NCBI RefSeq assembly: GCF_963678545.1
Contig: NZ_OY782870.1
Coordinates: 2,046,001 to 2,110,000, forward strand
Reading direction: 5' to 3'
DNA from: an uncultured Methanomethylovorans sp.
Lineage (GTDB): Archaea > Halobacteriota > Methanosarcinia > Methanosarcinales > Methanosarcinaceae
Length of the DNA stretch: 64,000 nt
Of the stretch, positions 24,768 to 34,544 are shown one piece after another. Position numbers and translations under genes: made by a program. How positions within the stretch are numbered: position 1 is the first letter of the stretch; the number at the start of each line of letters is the position of its first letter. Below the pieces are notes generated by a model. It ran no database searches. It saw nothing but the letters and a program-made list of their open reading frames with translations, and was not told the DNA's origin.

Positions 24768-25640
24768 TTAACTCTTCTTTGAGATTATCGTGGGATTTGC
24801 ATTAATTTCTGATAAGTATTGTGAATAGACTTTAGTAAACTCAGCACCAATGGTTATCACAATGGAACTATAATATATCCATAACAACAGACCAATTACA
24901 GAGCCAATGATACCATAAACAGAAGTAAGATCGTTATGTGTCATGTAGAATACAACAGCATATTTACCCATGGTTATCAATGAAGCAGTCATTACAGAAC
25001 CTATTATTGCACATTTCAGAGTTACATCAACATCGGGCAATACAAGATATATAAAAATGAAGAGCATCACAAGGATTACAAAAGCTGCGATAGTCCCTAC
25101 ATATTGGAAGATTCCAAAAAATGGAATATATGTGTGTAAAAACCTTGAACTTGTGAGCATTAAGGCTTCCAATAAAGTACTTACTACGATGAGCCCACCA
25201 AAAACAACTACTGTTATCAGTGAAAATAAAGTATCTTCCAGAAAGGTTCTTGCGAAATTCCCCTTGGATAATGGAACTTCCCAGATCCGATCAAGATATT
25301 TTTTAAACTGCCTGAATACATTCCCTGCACTCCACATTAAAAGGAGAAGACCAGTTAATACACTTAAAGAAAGAGAACCAGTTTCAGGCATATTTGTAAG
25401 AAAAAACTTTAAGCTTTCAATGACACTGGAATCAACCACTCCCTCCATGTATCCCAAAATGCTATCCTGAACTTGTCCTGAACCCAACAAGAGACTCCCC
25501 AGGGAAACAGAGAAGAGTAAGATAGCAGGTAAACTCAGGAGTATATAGAATGACAGAGCTGCACTATCAATCATGGAGCTGTGATTTCTCCAATTCCTTA
25601 GTGTGCTGAATGTAAGTTTCTTTATCTTTTCAGTATCCAT
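24768..25640 (-). CDS. YihY/BrkB family membrane protein, copy 2
   Basis: This 290-residue paralog of the protein at 20675-21523 carries the same landmarks: SAALSFYILLSLPAILLF, MWSAGNVFRQFKKYLDRIW, YLVLPDVDVTLKCAIIGSVM and IYYSSIVITIGAEFTKVYSQ. Most positions match the first copy, and differences cluster at the ends (longer C-terminus NANPTIISKKS). The two genes are on the same strand 3.2 kb apart, with unrelated genes between, which suggests a duplication followed by insertion or rearrangement. It starts at ATG 25640. Confidence 0.87.
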   Translation of the reverse strand: MDTEKIKKLTFSTLRNWRNHSSMIDSAALSFYILLSLPAILLFSVSLGSLLLGSGQVQDSILGYMEGVVDSSVIESLKFFLTNMPETGSLSLSVLTGLLLLMWSAGNVFRQFKKYLDRIWEVPLSKGNFARTFLEDTLFSLITVVVFGGLIVVSTLLEALMLTSSRFLHTYIPFFGIFQYVGTIAAFVILVMLFIFIYLVLPDVDVTLKCAIIGSVMTASLITMGKYAVVFYMTHNDLTSVYGIIGSVIGLLLWIYYSSIVITIGAEFTKVYSQYLSEINANPTIISKKS

Positions 25641-25858
25641 TGGTTAGTATTGATGTTTTTTTATACTATATGCTTTACGAATGATATGAATAAGCAACCA
25701 CTTTGGTATATTTTAGATGCTGAACCGAATTAATATCAAATGATATAAAAGTCTAAGAAAACCTGTAAAACCTCTGCTGAAATAAAGAGAGCAGGATTAT
25801 AGCAATGTTTATTTAATATGCAATTTTATATGTACAAAGATATAATTGTGAGGTCTCT

Positions 25859-26230
25859 ATGACAAGTATACTGGTAGTAGAAGATAATCCAATGAATATG
25901 GAATTAGTGGCCTATCTTCTAAAATCAAACGGGATGGAGGTAACACAGACCTTTGATGGATTGGAAGCTCTTGAGATGCTCAAGAAGAACAGTTTTGATC
26001 TTATTTTATTAGATATCCAGCTTCCTGGAATGGATGGTATGGAAGTTCTGAAAAATATAAAAGAAAATCCAACCCTACGTCACATGTCTGTTGTGGCCCT
26101 TACAGCACATGCTATGCAAGGAGATGAAGCGAAATTCATTGATGCCGGTTGCGTAGGCTATATTTCAAAACCTTTAGATGTTTCCACCTTTATAGGAACT
26201 GTACAATCTTTCATGAATAAAGGTGCCTGA
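25859..26230 (+). CDS. stand-alone receiver domain response regulator
   Basis: This 123-residue CheY-like protein has the acidic pocket VVEDN, phosphoacceptor Asp52 (LILLDIQLPGMDG), the conserved Thr in VALTAHAM and Lys in YISKPLD. It has no output domain. It is followed after 3 bases by a large sensor kinase, with which it surely pairs. The DivK-like spacing and text are nearly identical to those of the receiver at 34545, so the two are paralogs. GAGG precedes the ATG. Confidence 0.92.
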   Translation: MTSILVVEDNPMNMELVAYLLKSNGMEVTQTFDGLEALEMLKKNSFDLILLDIQLPGMDGMEVLKNIKENPTLRHMSVVALTAHAMQGDEAKFIDAGCVGYISKPLDVSTFIGTVQSFMNKGA

Positions 26231-26233
26231 TTT

Positions 26234-29200
26234 ATGAAAATACGCAACGCAACACTGTTGATTATTCTAGTTGTTTTTACTATTTTCTTTGCTTTTCTAT
26301 ATTTAGCTAATGAACAAATAGTCGGAAATAGCTTTGGTCAACTGGAAAAACACGAAGTTGAAAAGAACGTTAAAAGAGCAGATGCATCCCTGGGTTCCTA
26401 TACTAATAACCTAGCTGTTACAGCAAAGGATTGGGGAAATTGGGATGACACATATAATTTTGTACAAGGACAATACGAAAATTATCCTGATAAAAACCTT
26501 GATATTGATACATTAGTTAACATACAGTCAAATGTAATGTTGTTTTATAACGCTTCAGGTCAGCTATTATATGCTGTGGGGACAAATAAGGAATATTCTG
26601 AATATGAAGAAATTCCGACTACTTTACTTGAAGATGTTTCTTCTTATAAAGTACTTTTTTCAAATAATTCCCATCCCACTTATGTTAGTGGAATTATTAA
26701 AACTCATGACGGAACACTACTTGTTGCATCTAACCCCATTACACCGAGTACAGAACGTGAAAATGTAATAGGTACCTTGATTGTTGGAAGATATTTGAAT
26801 GATGCCCTAATTGAGGAGATTGAAGAAACAACTGAGTTATCGCTTAATGTACAGCCTTTCAATGAAAACAAAGCTTTATCTGATCTTGATACTACTATAG
26901 ATAGGGAAGATAATGTATACGTTGTTGCTATCAATGAAAGTTCTATTGTAGGGACAACTTTATTGAATGATGTAAATGGAAATCCACTATTATTTTTAGA
27001 CATAGAAATGTCTAGGGATATCTATCTGTATGGCAAATCTGCTTTGAACAATGTATTTATTGCAAATATAGGCATAGCAGTTATTTGTGGAATAATTCTT
27101 AAAATAATTGTAGATAAAGCATTTTTATACAGGATATTTTCACTGAAAAACAATCTGGCAGTTATAACTGAAAATGGATCTCTTTCATCTCGTGTGGAAA
27201 TGACCGGTAACGATGAACTAAAGGATCTTTCAGATAACATTAACCATATGCTTGCAGCACTTGAAGAAAATGAAACAAAATTCAAGCAGGTTGAAAAAGA
27301 GAATCAACAAAAACTGGAGACAGTGCTTTCAAGTGTTATTTGTGGTACGCTCGTAATAGATGCACAGACACATATTATTACTGATGTAAATCCAATGGCT
27401 ATAGAAATAATAGGTCTGCCAAAAGAAAAAATAGTTGGTAATGCTTGCAGCAATCTGCTTTGCCCACGGGAACAAGAGGATTGCAGTACCCTTCATCATG
27501 AAATACTTGGCAATAAATCTGAAAGTGTACTTGTTAATGCTGATGGAAAAGAAATCCCGATTATTAGATCCATTGTACCTGTGTCTCTTTTTGGTAAAAA
27601 CTACCTGGTTGAGAGTTTTGTGGATCTAAAACAGTTAAAGGAAACCGAAAAAGGATTGATCGAAAGTGAAGAGAAACTCTTCAAGATCAGTAACTCTGCA
27701 CAAGATGCAATTGTAATGGTAGATACTAAATCTATAATTACTTTCTGGAATCCGGCTGCTGAAAAGATATTTGGTTATACCAGAGAAGAAGCTATGGGCA
27801 AAGATATATACGCGTTAACAGCTCCGTTCGAATATGAAGATGGATACAAAAACAGTTTTACAGGATTTATAGCCGAAAGCAAACATAACAGTAGTCAAAT
27901 ATTGTCCGTTAATAGCAGGAAGAAGAGTGGAACTGAATTCCCTGCGGAGGTATCACTTTCTGAATTTAAACTCAAGAATGGATCATGGAACTATGTAGCT
28001 ATAATCCGTGATATCACTGAAAGAAAGAAAGCTGAAGAAGCTCTTATAGATGCAAAGGTTACTGCGGAGATGGCAAATCGTGCCAAGAGCGAATTCCTTG
28101 CAACTATGAGCCATGAACTGCGTACACCCCTTAATTCTATCATAGGTTTTTCTGACCTGATGCTAGATGGTGGTGTCGGAGAAATGCAAGATATGCAAAA
28201 AAAATTTATGGGTAACATATCCATAAGTGGAAAGCATCTGCTATCTCTGATAAACAATATACTTGACATATCCAAGATAGAAGCAGGTAAAATGGAGTTG
28301 AACTATGAGCTATTTGATGTATATGCTGTTATTGATGAAGTAAAACAATTAGTATCTCCTCTTGCAGATAAAAAAGAGATTAAATTTGAATTGACTAAGG
28401 ATGAAAGCCTTGAACAGATATATGCAGACAGATTAAAGTTCAAACAGATACTATTCAATCTTGCAAGTAATGCCATCAAGTTTACTCCTCTGGGTGGAAA
28501 GGTTACTATTTCTGCAACCAAAGTCCAGAATAAAGCGCAATTCAGCGTGAAAGATACAGGTATTGGAATATCCAAAGATAATCAAAGCAAGTTATTCCAA
28601 CCCTTCAAACAAATTGATTCTACTACTACCCGTAGATACGAAGGAACTGGGCTTGGTCTTTCCCTCGTAAAAAGATTCGTGGAAATGCATAAAGGAAAGA
28701 TCTGGGTTGAAAGTGAACTGGGAACAGGTACAACTTTTATTTTCGAAATGCCCTTGAAACCTGACTTAAACGAAAATGGAACTACAAATATAGACCACCT
28801 TCCTGCTCAAGTATCAACTAAAAGTGCAGTGCAGATACCCGAATCAAGGAAATCTGTTTCACAAATGATCGAATCTCTTCCTTCAAAGGTTCAGGAGCCA
28901 CTCATACTTGTAGTAGAGGACGATGATTCTTCCAGAGAACTACTTGAAGTAACTCTGAAAAGTGAAGGATACCGTGTAGCATCTGCAAAGAATGGAAAAG
29001 AAGCTCTTAAACTGGCTGAGAAGATGAAACCTTTTGCCATCACCCTGGATATCATGATGCCAGAGATGAATGGCTGGGATGTGCTAAAAGACCTTAAAGA
29101 GAATGATAATACAAAGAAAATTCCAGTGATTATTACAACCATGCTGGAAGAACATGAACTTGGGATAGTTTGGGGTGCTGCAGACCATTTTGTAAAACCC

Positions 29201-29638
29201 ATTCAAAAAGAGGCATTGCTTGCTGCGCTTGAAAGAAACAAAGAAAAAATGGTAAAATCCCCTCTCAGTGTCCTTGTTGTTGATGACGAGATAAATGCAG
29301 TGGAACTAATAGTTGCGATGCTAGCTGATGAAGGAATCAATGTACTGACAGCTTATGGAGGTAAAGGGGCCATAGATGTTGCACTGGAAAAACTACCAGA
29401 TCTTATAATCCTTGACCTAATGATGCCTGATACAAATGGTTTTGATGTAATAGAAGTACTGAAATCTAAGCCTGAAACTATTGATATTCCTATTATAATA
29501 TGCACTGCAAAAGACCTAGATTCAGTTGACATGAGCTCATTGAGTAAGAATGTATCCTCTATCATTCAGAAAGGCACGTTCACTAAAGAGAAACTTATCG
29601 AGCTTATAAAAGCTCTTCAGAAAAGAAAGAGACAATAA
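26234..29638 (+). CDS. membrane hybrid sensor kinase: CHASE4-HAMP-PAS-PAS-HisKA-HATPase-REC-REC
   Basis: This 1134-residue protein begins with a transmembrane helix (about 7-27), then an extracellular CHASE4 domain (about 45-250; AKDWGNWDDTYNFVQ), a second helix (about 265-290) and HAMP (about 295-345). Two PAS domains follow (about 365-475 and 480-600; the latter contains FWNPAAEKIFGYTREE), then HisKA (His627 in MSHELRTPLN), HATPase (NLASNAIKF, DTGIGIS, GTGLGLSLVKRFV) and two receiver domains (about 890-1005, LVVEDDD and LDIMMPEMNG; and 1012-1130, LVVDDE and LDLMMPDTNG). It is co-transcribed with the upstream receiver. An external small molecule is the probable signal, identity unknown. Confidence 0.9.
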   Translation: MKIRNATLLIILVVFTIFFAFLYLANEQIVGNSFGQLEKHEVEKNVKRADASLGSYTNNLAVTAKDWGNWDDTYNFVQGQYENYPDKNLDIDTLVNIQSNVMLFYNASGQLLYAVGTNKEYSEYEEIPTTLLEDVSSYKVLFSNNSHPTYVSGIIKTHDGTLLVASNPITPSTERENVIGTLIVGRYLNDALIEEIEETTELSLNVQPFNENKALSDLDTTIDREDNVYVVAINESSIVGTTLLNDVNGNPLLFLDIEMSRDIYLYGKSALNNVFIANIGIAVICGIILKIIVDKAFLYRIFSLKNNLAVITENGSLSSRVEMTGNDELKDLSDNINHMLAALEENETKFKQVEKENQQKLETVLSSVICGTLVIDAQTHIITDVNPMAIEIIGLPKEKIVGNACSNLLCPREQEDCSTLHHEILGNKSESVLVNADGKEIPIIRSIVPVSLFGKNYLVESFVDLKQLKETEKGLIESEEKLFKISNSAQDAIVMVDTKSIITFWNPAAEKIFGYTREEAMGKDIYALTAPFEYEDGYKNSFTGFIAESKHNSSQILSVNSRKKSGTEFPAEVSLSEFKLKNGSWNYVAIIRDITERKKAEEALIDAKVTAEMANRAKSEFLATMSHELRTPLNSIIGFSDLMLDGGVGEMQDMQKKFMGNISISGKHLLSLINNILDISKIEAGKMELNYELFDVYAVIDEVKQLVSPLADKKEIKFELTKDESLEQIYADRLKFKQILFNLASNAIKFTPLGGKVTISATKVQNKAQFSVKDTGIGISKDNQSKLFQPFKQIDSTTTRRYEGTGLGLSLVKRFVEMHKGKIWVESELGTGTTFIFEMPLKPDLNENGTTNIDHLPAQVSTKSAVQIPESRKSVSQMIESLPSKVQEPLILVVEDDDSSRELLEVTLKSEGYRVASAKNGKEALKLAEKMKPFAITLDIMMPEMNGWDVLKDLKENDNTKKIPVIITTMLEEHELGIVWGAADHFVKPIQKEALLAALERNKEKMVKSPLSVLVVDDEINAVELIVAMLADEGINVLTAYGGKGAIDVALEKLPDLIILDLMMPDTNGFDVIEVLKSKPETIDIPIIICTAKDLDSVDMSSLSKNVSSIIQKGTFTKEKLIELIKALQKRKRQ

Positions 29639-29761
29639 AAGAGGAGGTGAATACTATCAGAAAAGTGAAAGTAATGAGGGCAAAAGTAAAGATAAAAAGT
29701 CTGCCCCGTGGCAAATAACGACCCTTTATCACATCTTGAACTGTATTAGGGGTTGAGCAAG

Positions 29762-30607
29762 ATGACAAGCGATAAGATACCTATCGGCAGGTTCTCCCTG
29801 ATGACACATCTTACAAGTAAAGCTTTGCGTTTATATGATAGCAAAGGTCTGCTTGTTCCAGAAGCGAAAGATCAGTTTACCGGATACCGGTACTATACTT
29901 TCCCGCAGATAGAGAAAGGTATAAAGATAAAAACTCTCTGCTGGCTGGGATTTGGACTGGATGAGATCGCTACATTACTGGATGCAGAAGAAGAAGGGAA
30001 AAAAGACATAATCTCTGAGATGATGAGAAATCGATCTATTGAGGTCAGATCGGATATCCTTCGACTTGAGAAAATAGAACAGGTATTGCTCAAACCAGAC
30101 AGTGCAATGGAGTTGCTTAGAATGAGTGTAACTGAGCCACAGATAAAGGATATACCTGAATTGAGAGTACTGAGCAAGCGAGAAACGGGAAGTTATGGAG
30201 AGACAATAGGAAAACATGCTGCCGAACTTTTTGGATTTGTGAGTTCACCGGTTTTTCAGCGCAGTAATGCAAAGATCACTGGACCATTAATGTTCATCTG
30301 CCATGATGAAGAATACAAAGAAAACGAGGCTGACATAGAAACAGTTCTTCCCTTTACAGGTAGAGTGAATATTGACGATCCTGCTATTAAGGAAAGAATA
30401 CTTCCTGCTGTGCAGGTGGTTTCTACTATTTATAAAGGTCCTTATGATGGCGTAGAAGTGGGTTATTCAAGGTTGTTTGAATATATGGCTGAACAAGATC
30501 TGGAAATTGCAGGTGAATCACGTAGCTTGTACATTAACGATCCTGAAGAAGTGCTTGAGGAAGAATTGCTCACAGAGGTACAGATCCCGGTAAAGAAAAT
30601 AAAGTGA
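29762..30607 (+). CDS. MerR-family regulator with GyrI-like effector domain
   Basis: This 281-residue protein has an N-terminal MerR-type helix-turn-helix (about 5-72; SKALRLYDSKGLLVPEAKD, TGYRYYTFPQIEKG, LCWLGFGLDEI), a coiled-coil linker (about 75-115) and a C-terminal GyrI-like/BltR-type ligand-binding domain (about 125-275; AVQVVSTIYKGPYDGVEVGYSRLFEYM). Such proteins bind lipophilic or cationic drugs and activate efflux genes. I chose ATG 29762, which follows AGGGG by about nine bases; the TTG at 29753 abuts that site. The next gene on the same strand is a TetR regulator. Confidence 0.87.
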   Translation: MTSDKIPIGRFSLMTHLTSKALRLYDSKGLLVPEAKDQFTGYRYYTFPQIEKGIKIKTLCWLGFGLDEIATLLDAEEEGKKDIISEMMRNRSIEVRSDILRLEKIEQVLLKPDSAMELLRMSVTEPQIKDIPELRVLSKRETGSYGETIGKHAAELFGFVSSPVFQRSNAKITGPLMFICHDEEYKENEADIETVLPFTGRVNIDDPAIKERILPAVQVVSTIYKGPYDGVEVGYSRLFEYMAEQDLEIAGESRSLYINDPEEVLEEELLTEVQIPVKKIK

Positions 30608-30771
30608 GAGTTACATGATTTGTTTCTAAGAACTCATCATTTTTTATTTTTTTGTAATATGCCATAGAGCTATAATTGATATTTCGTAAAAATTGGTTTT
30701 ATCTTTGCTGTTTCTAGGTGATAAGCCTAAATCCCACCATAAAGCAAATGGTACTTATATGTAAAACAGCT
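30608..30771. other. promoter region of the TetR gene
   Basis: This AT-rich spacer, with TATTTTTTTGTAATATGCC and TGATATTTCG, leads into the operator palindrome at 30772. Confidence 0.3.
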
Positions 30772-30793
30772 ACTTACTTACTAGTAAGTAAGT
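30772..30793. promoter_or_regulatory. 22-bp perfect palindrome, likely TetR autoregulatory operator
   Basis: ACTTACTTA-CTAG-TAAGTAAGT is perfectly self-complementary and ends eight bases before the ATG of the TetR-family gene at 30802. The form (TTACT...AGTAA half-sites) is typical for TetR operators. Its position would let the protein repress its own gene. Confidence 0.72.
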
Positions 30794-30801
30794 GTGTCGT
30801 T

Positions 30802-31380
30802 ATGGAAGAGATAAACAATACCAATCAACAGATATTGAGTTACGGAAGGACTTTTCTGCAATGTAGAGGCTATAACGGGTTTAGCTACAGGGATATTTCT
30901 CAAAAACTTGGTATAAAGAATGCTGCCATTCATCACTATTATCCTCAAAAGGAAGACCTTGTTGCAACCATATTTGAAAGGATAAGACAACAATTTACTA
31001 AGGATATTGCCAAAATGGCTCAATCGGGCTGTTCAGCCCGTGAACAACTACAATACTTCTTTGATTTTATGTTAAGAGAATTTGATGAAGGACGCAACAT
31101 TTGCCCGATTGGCTCCCTTATACTTAATTTTGAAGAACTACCTAAAAAGGTAAAAGAACAGCATTTGTTGTTACTGGACAATGTTCTGGCATGGCTTTCA
31201 GGAGTTTTGAGAATTGGTATGGAAAGTAATGAATTTGACTTTTCTGAGCCTGCCGATATGCGTGCGGAAGCAATAGTTGAAACTTTACTGGGTGCCAGGC
31301 AATTGGCTAGCATAAAGCTAAGAAAAACACTTGAAAGATCGATCTTAGTTATAAAATCCAACCTTGGATGGAAGAATTAA
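30802..31380 (+). CDS. TetR/AcrR family transcriptional regulator
   Basis: This 192-residue repressor from ATG 30802 (MEEINNTNQQIL) has the N-terminal helix-turn-helix GYNGFSYRDISQKLGIKNAAI followed by HHYYPQKEDLVATIFERI, the hallmark of TetR proteins, and an all-helical C-terminal ligand domain (about 70-190) with the CPIGSLILNFEELP segment found in AcrR/NemR-like members. A frame opening at 30718 would swallow the palindrome and lacks a site. A perfect palindrome just upstream suggests autoregulation. Targets may include the following DUF1638 gene, which is inference. Confidence 0.88.
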   Translation: MEEINNTNQQILSYGRTFLQCRGYNGFSYRDISQKLGIKNAAIHHYYPQKEDLVATIFERIRQQFTKDIAKMAQSGCSAREQLQYFFDFMLREFDEGRNICPIGSLILNFEELPKKVKEQHLLLLDNVLAWLSGVLRIGMESNEFDFSEPADMRAEAIVETLLGARQLASIKLRKTLERSILVIKSNLGWKN

Positions 31381-31442
31381 CCTTTTAGATATGCAACTTA
31401 CTAAACGTATACATAAACCAAAAATATAATTGGAGGAATTTG

Positions 31443-32246
31443 ATGCCCACTATGGCTATCATTTCATGCAAGATCATGCAGGATGAGATTATATGGATCC
31501 TTGAAAACGACACTGAGATCGAAGAGATAATTGTTGCTGACAATGATAACACAGGAGAGTTCGTAGAAAAGCTCGATAAAGCAAACATCCATTATTCAAC
31601 GCTTCCCCTAGAAAATATTCCTGTTGTTGAAGTAGAAAATACTCCTAATAGATATACAGTTCTGATCTACCTGATGGAGCTTGGCCTTCACAGGAATCCA
31701 AAAGAGCTGAAAACGAAAATATATGAAACAGTAGATGTCCTTGCTCCTTACTCATCAGGAATATTACTTTTCTATGGTCTATGCGGAAATGTACTTGGGA
31801 ATATCGAAAAAGACTTTGCTGCAAATTCGCTCTCATGCCCTGTGCATATCCTTAAAGATAACAAGGAGAGGATTGTAGATGACTGCATTGGAGCCACTGT
31901 AGGAGGAACTGAGAACTACCTGAAGATACTCAAAAATGTAAGCGATGCTGGCACGTATCTCTTTACACCTATGTATAGTAAAGGCTGGAGAGAGCTACTT
32001 GATATAAACAGCAGGCTACATGGAGATCCTGATAAAGCACTGAAAATGATGAAAAAGACCCATGAGATGGTAGGATACAAACGGGTTGCAAAGATCAACA
32101 CGGGTCTTACATATACTGAGAACTTTGATGATGCTATAAAGGAGTTTGCTGAAATATTCGATTTTGAAATATTAGAATTCGATAATGGTAATCAGAAGAT
32201 CTTTGAAGACTGTTATTTAAAAATGAAGAACGAGATCAAAACATAG
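31443..32246 (+). CDS. DUF1638 protein, copy 1
   Basis: This 267-residue soluble protein starts at ATG 31443 after TGGAGGA. DUF1638 signatures are AIISCKIMQDEIIWILEND, LLFYGLCGNVLG, DDCIGATVGG, LFTPMYSKGW and KINTGLTY, with conserved cysteines in ISC, LCG, SCP and DDC. Members are frequent in methylotrophic methanogens and in bacteria with MttB-type methyltransferases, where a link to corrinoid methyl transfer is suspected but unproven. A second copy lies at 33584, on the other side of an AlkZ-like gene. The stop is UAG. Confidence 0.82.
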   Translation: MPTMAIISCKIMQDEIIWILENDTEIEEIIVADNDNTGEFVEKLDKANIHYSTLPLENIPVVEVENTPNRYTVLIYLMELGLHRNPKELKTKIYETVDVLAPYSSGILLFYGLCGNVLGNIEKDFAANSLSCPVHILKDNKERIVDDCIGATVGGTENYLKILKNVSDAGTYLFTPMYSKGWRELLDINSRLHGDPDKALKMMKKTHEMVGYKRVAKINTGLTYTENFDDAIKEFAEIFDFEILEFDNGNQKIFEDCYLKMKNEIKT

Positions 32247-32291
32247 ATAGCAAGAAATGAGAAAACATCAATATCGATATCTGAATAGCAA

Positions 32292-33398
32292 TCATTCCAC
32301 GTCATTTATTGACACGCTCATTTCAAGAAACTGACCGTATTGATTGGATGCTACAGAAAATAATTTCCTTTCTGAGCCTTTGAATTCAATGAAAGGTTGT
32401 GGAGTAATAATGATATGATCGTTTTTGAAACTACGTCGCCATGTTCCAACTATCTGTCCATCCTTAACAATTGTAGAACTGAACATGCCATTATTGCCAG
32501 GAACTATCTGCTGGGAATATTGAGCATTAAGCACAGCACTTCTATCTTTATATCCCAGCATATACTCATCAAAACCAGGCAGAAGATACATTTTCTGCAC
32601 TTTTATGGATATTTGCGGCGCGTTTGGCGGCATCCAATAGGTTCGATTATCAATTGTTATTTGTTCCAGTTGCGATGCAACTGCTTTAAGGCCAAATCTT
32701 GCATCTGTGATCTTAAGTCCCGACCACCACACAAAATCCTGCAATGTAGCCGGTCCGCGGCTGGTAAAATATCTCCTGGCGAGTTCCGCAAGAGCTTCAT
32801 CACGCTTTAAGATAGTGTTCTTAGGTATCCAGTCTTCAAGCAACACGAATGTTTGCTGCTTGCCATCTTCCGGACCAACACAGATCAATCCCTCAAGAAC
32901 CGACCACCAGAGAATATGATATCCACGTTGCCCAACTGTAGAAATATTTTGGTCCTCAAGCAATTTATACATTTCATCTCTTGTTAACTGCTTACCGCCA
33001 CTTAGTGCATGGATGAATATATCCTTGCAGTGTGCAAAGATTTCATTATCAAGACCCAGCCGTTGATGGCGTGTAGCACTGCCTGCAATAATACGTGGCG
33101 CTACTAATTCCAGCATCCAGTAAATGTCTTCAGCTGCCACCAAGTGCAACGTGCCACGCATAAGCCAGGTACGCACAATTGTTTTATCAGCAATCGCTTT
33201 ATCAAAATCCACTTTTGTAGATTCGGTCAATCTCAACCCAACAGACCATTTGACACCGGCATAATCCTGTGCCTGCAGTGCTGCGAGATGCTTTACCAAG
33301 TCAGCAGGAGTATGATAAAGTGTGCCTGTTATCTGCTGGTTGTGTAACCGGAGACTTGCAATGTCCAATATATCTTTATCTTTTACTGGATCGATCAC
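32292..33398 (-). CDS. winged-helix AlkZ-like (HTH_42/YcaQ family) protein
   Basis: This 368-residue protein of the family that includes the DNA glycosylases AlkZ and YcaQ is built from tandem winged helices. The Q-x-Q motif thought to be catalytic is present (LQAQD, Gln42 and Gln44), followed by VKWSVGLR, VRTWLMRGTLHLV, LRLGLD-type helices and the late segments LPGFDEYMLGYKDR and RRSFKNDHIIITPQPF. A role in removing damaged or cross-linked bases is likely, though the substrate of the archaeal branch is not known. It is transcribed against the two DUF1638 genes that flank it. Confidence 0.82.
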   Translation of the reverse strand: MIDPVKDKDILDIASLRLHNQQITGTLYHTPADLVKHLAALQAQDYAGVKWSVGLRLTESTKVDFDKAIADKTIVRTWLMRGTLHLVAAEDIYWMLELVAPRIIAGSATRHQRLGLDNEIFAHCKDIFIHALSGGKQLTRDEMYKLLEDQNISTVGQRGYHILWWSVLEGLICVGPEDGKQQTFVLLEDWIPKNTILKRDEALAELARRYFTSRGPATLQDFVWWSGLKITDARFGLKAVASQLEQITIDNRTYWMPPNAPQISIKVQKMYLLPGFDEYMLGYKDRSAVLNAQYSQQIVPGNNGMFSSTIVKDGQIVGTWRRSFKNDHIIITPQPFIEFKGSERKLFSVASNQYGQFLEMSVSINDVE

Positions 33399-33583
33399 TT
33401 ATTCAATAGTGATACACCTGAATTTATGTATTTCTCTAAATATTCTGTTTACTGACAGGATCTATTCTTTATAGGATTTAGTTGAAAATAAAATATAAAG
33501 TGGCAGTTCTACACTGCCAAAAATTGGATGCCCTTTATATAAGGCAGTATCCCATACTCTTCAAGGATTTAAAAGTGAGTCAT

Positions 33584-34378
33584 ATGTTTGTTCTTAGTAT
33601 CATTGCCTGCAGGATGTTTGAGGACGAGATAGTCTTCATGATAGAAAAATACGGAAGCATTGCTAAACTGATCATAATCGATGATGAGAATAGTGCAAGC
33701 GTTGCCGGAAAATTAGATCAATGTGGATATTACTACGAGTTCTCATCCCTAGAAAAAATACAAGAGGCCATCGCTGATACTCCTGCAGATAGCACTATAG
33801 TGATAATACACATGCTTGAACTTGCATTACATGCATTACCTGAAAACCTCAGAAGGACAGTTTACGGAAAAATAGAACAAATGAGCATATACTCGCAGGC
33901 TGTGCTATTGTTCTATGGTTTATGTGGCAATGTCTTGGGCAAAGTCGAAAACGAAATGAGCAAATGTTCCTGCCCAGTATATATTCTAAAGGAGGAAAAT
34001 GGGGAGATTGTAGACGATTGCATTGGTGCAGTTCTTGGGGGCAGAGCTGCTTACCTTGCCAAATTGAAAAGTTTCAAAGGAGTAGGCACATTCTTCATGA
34101 CTCCCATGTGGGCAGCTAATTGGAAAGAGATGATCAGATCTGCCGGAATTACTAATGATCCTGATAATACCAAAATGGCAAAGTACGTTTTTGACTATGC
34201 GGGTTACAAGAAAGTAGCAAAGCTAAACACTGGCCTCAAGTATGAACAAAGATTTGACAGTATGGTAGAAGAGTTTGCCAAAACTTTCGATTTTGAAATA
34301 ATTGAAATGGATGCTAACTTATCTCTTATCGAAAAATGCTTTTCCAGTGCACTCGACAACATGAAAGACGCGAAGTAA
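33584..34378 (+). CDS. DUF1638 protein, copy 2
   Basis: This 264-residue paralog of the protein at 31443 starts at ATG 33584 (MFVLSIIACRMFEDEIVFMIE); the 34 residues upstream of it in the open frame do not resemble the family. It shares LLFYGLCGNVLG, DDCIGAVLGG, FMTPMWAANW and KLNTGLKYE. All cysteines of the first copy (IAC, LCG, CSCP, DDC) are kept. The function is unknown; a tie to methyl or corrinoid metabolism comes only from family context in other genomes. Confidence 0.82.
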   Translation: MFVLSIIACRMFEDEIVFMIEKYGSIAKLIIIDDENSASVAGKLDQCGYYYEFSSLEKIQEAIADTPADSTIVIIHMLELALHALPENLRRTVYGKIEQMSIYSQAVLLFYGLCGNVLGKVENEMSKCSCPVYILKEENGEIVDDCIGAVLGGRAAYLAKLKSFKGVGTFFMTPMWAANWKEMIRSAGITNDPDNTKMAKYVFDYAGYKKVAKLNTGLKYEQRFDSMVEEFAKTFDFEIIEMDANLSLIEKCFSSALDNMKDAK

Positions 34379-34544
34379 ATTAAAACTGTTTAGCATTGAA
34401 AATAGATGGTTCAAGTATATTTATATAGTATAAAAATACTATTTACCATATAATATGTGATTTGAAATAATTGTATTCTATATAATCACGAAAATTTATA
34501 CACGGCACAATACCGGCCGTAAAAAACAAAAAGATGTGAATGAG

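Noticed and set aside
29645..29728. Short basic peptide after the large kinase, behind GAGGAGGTGA
   Set aside because: The binding-site-like GAGGAGG is not followed by a usable start at the right distance; the next triplet is ATC. Possible, but not supportable.
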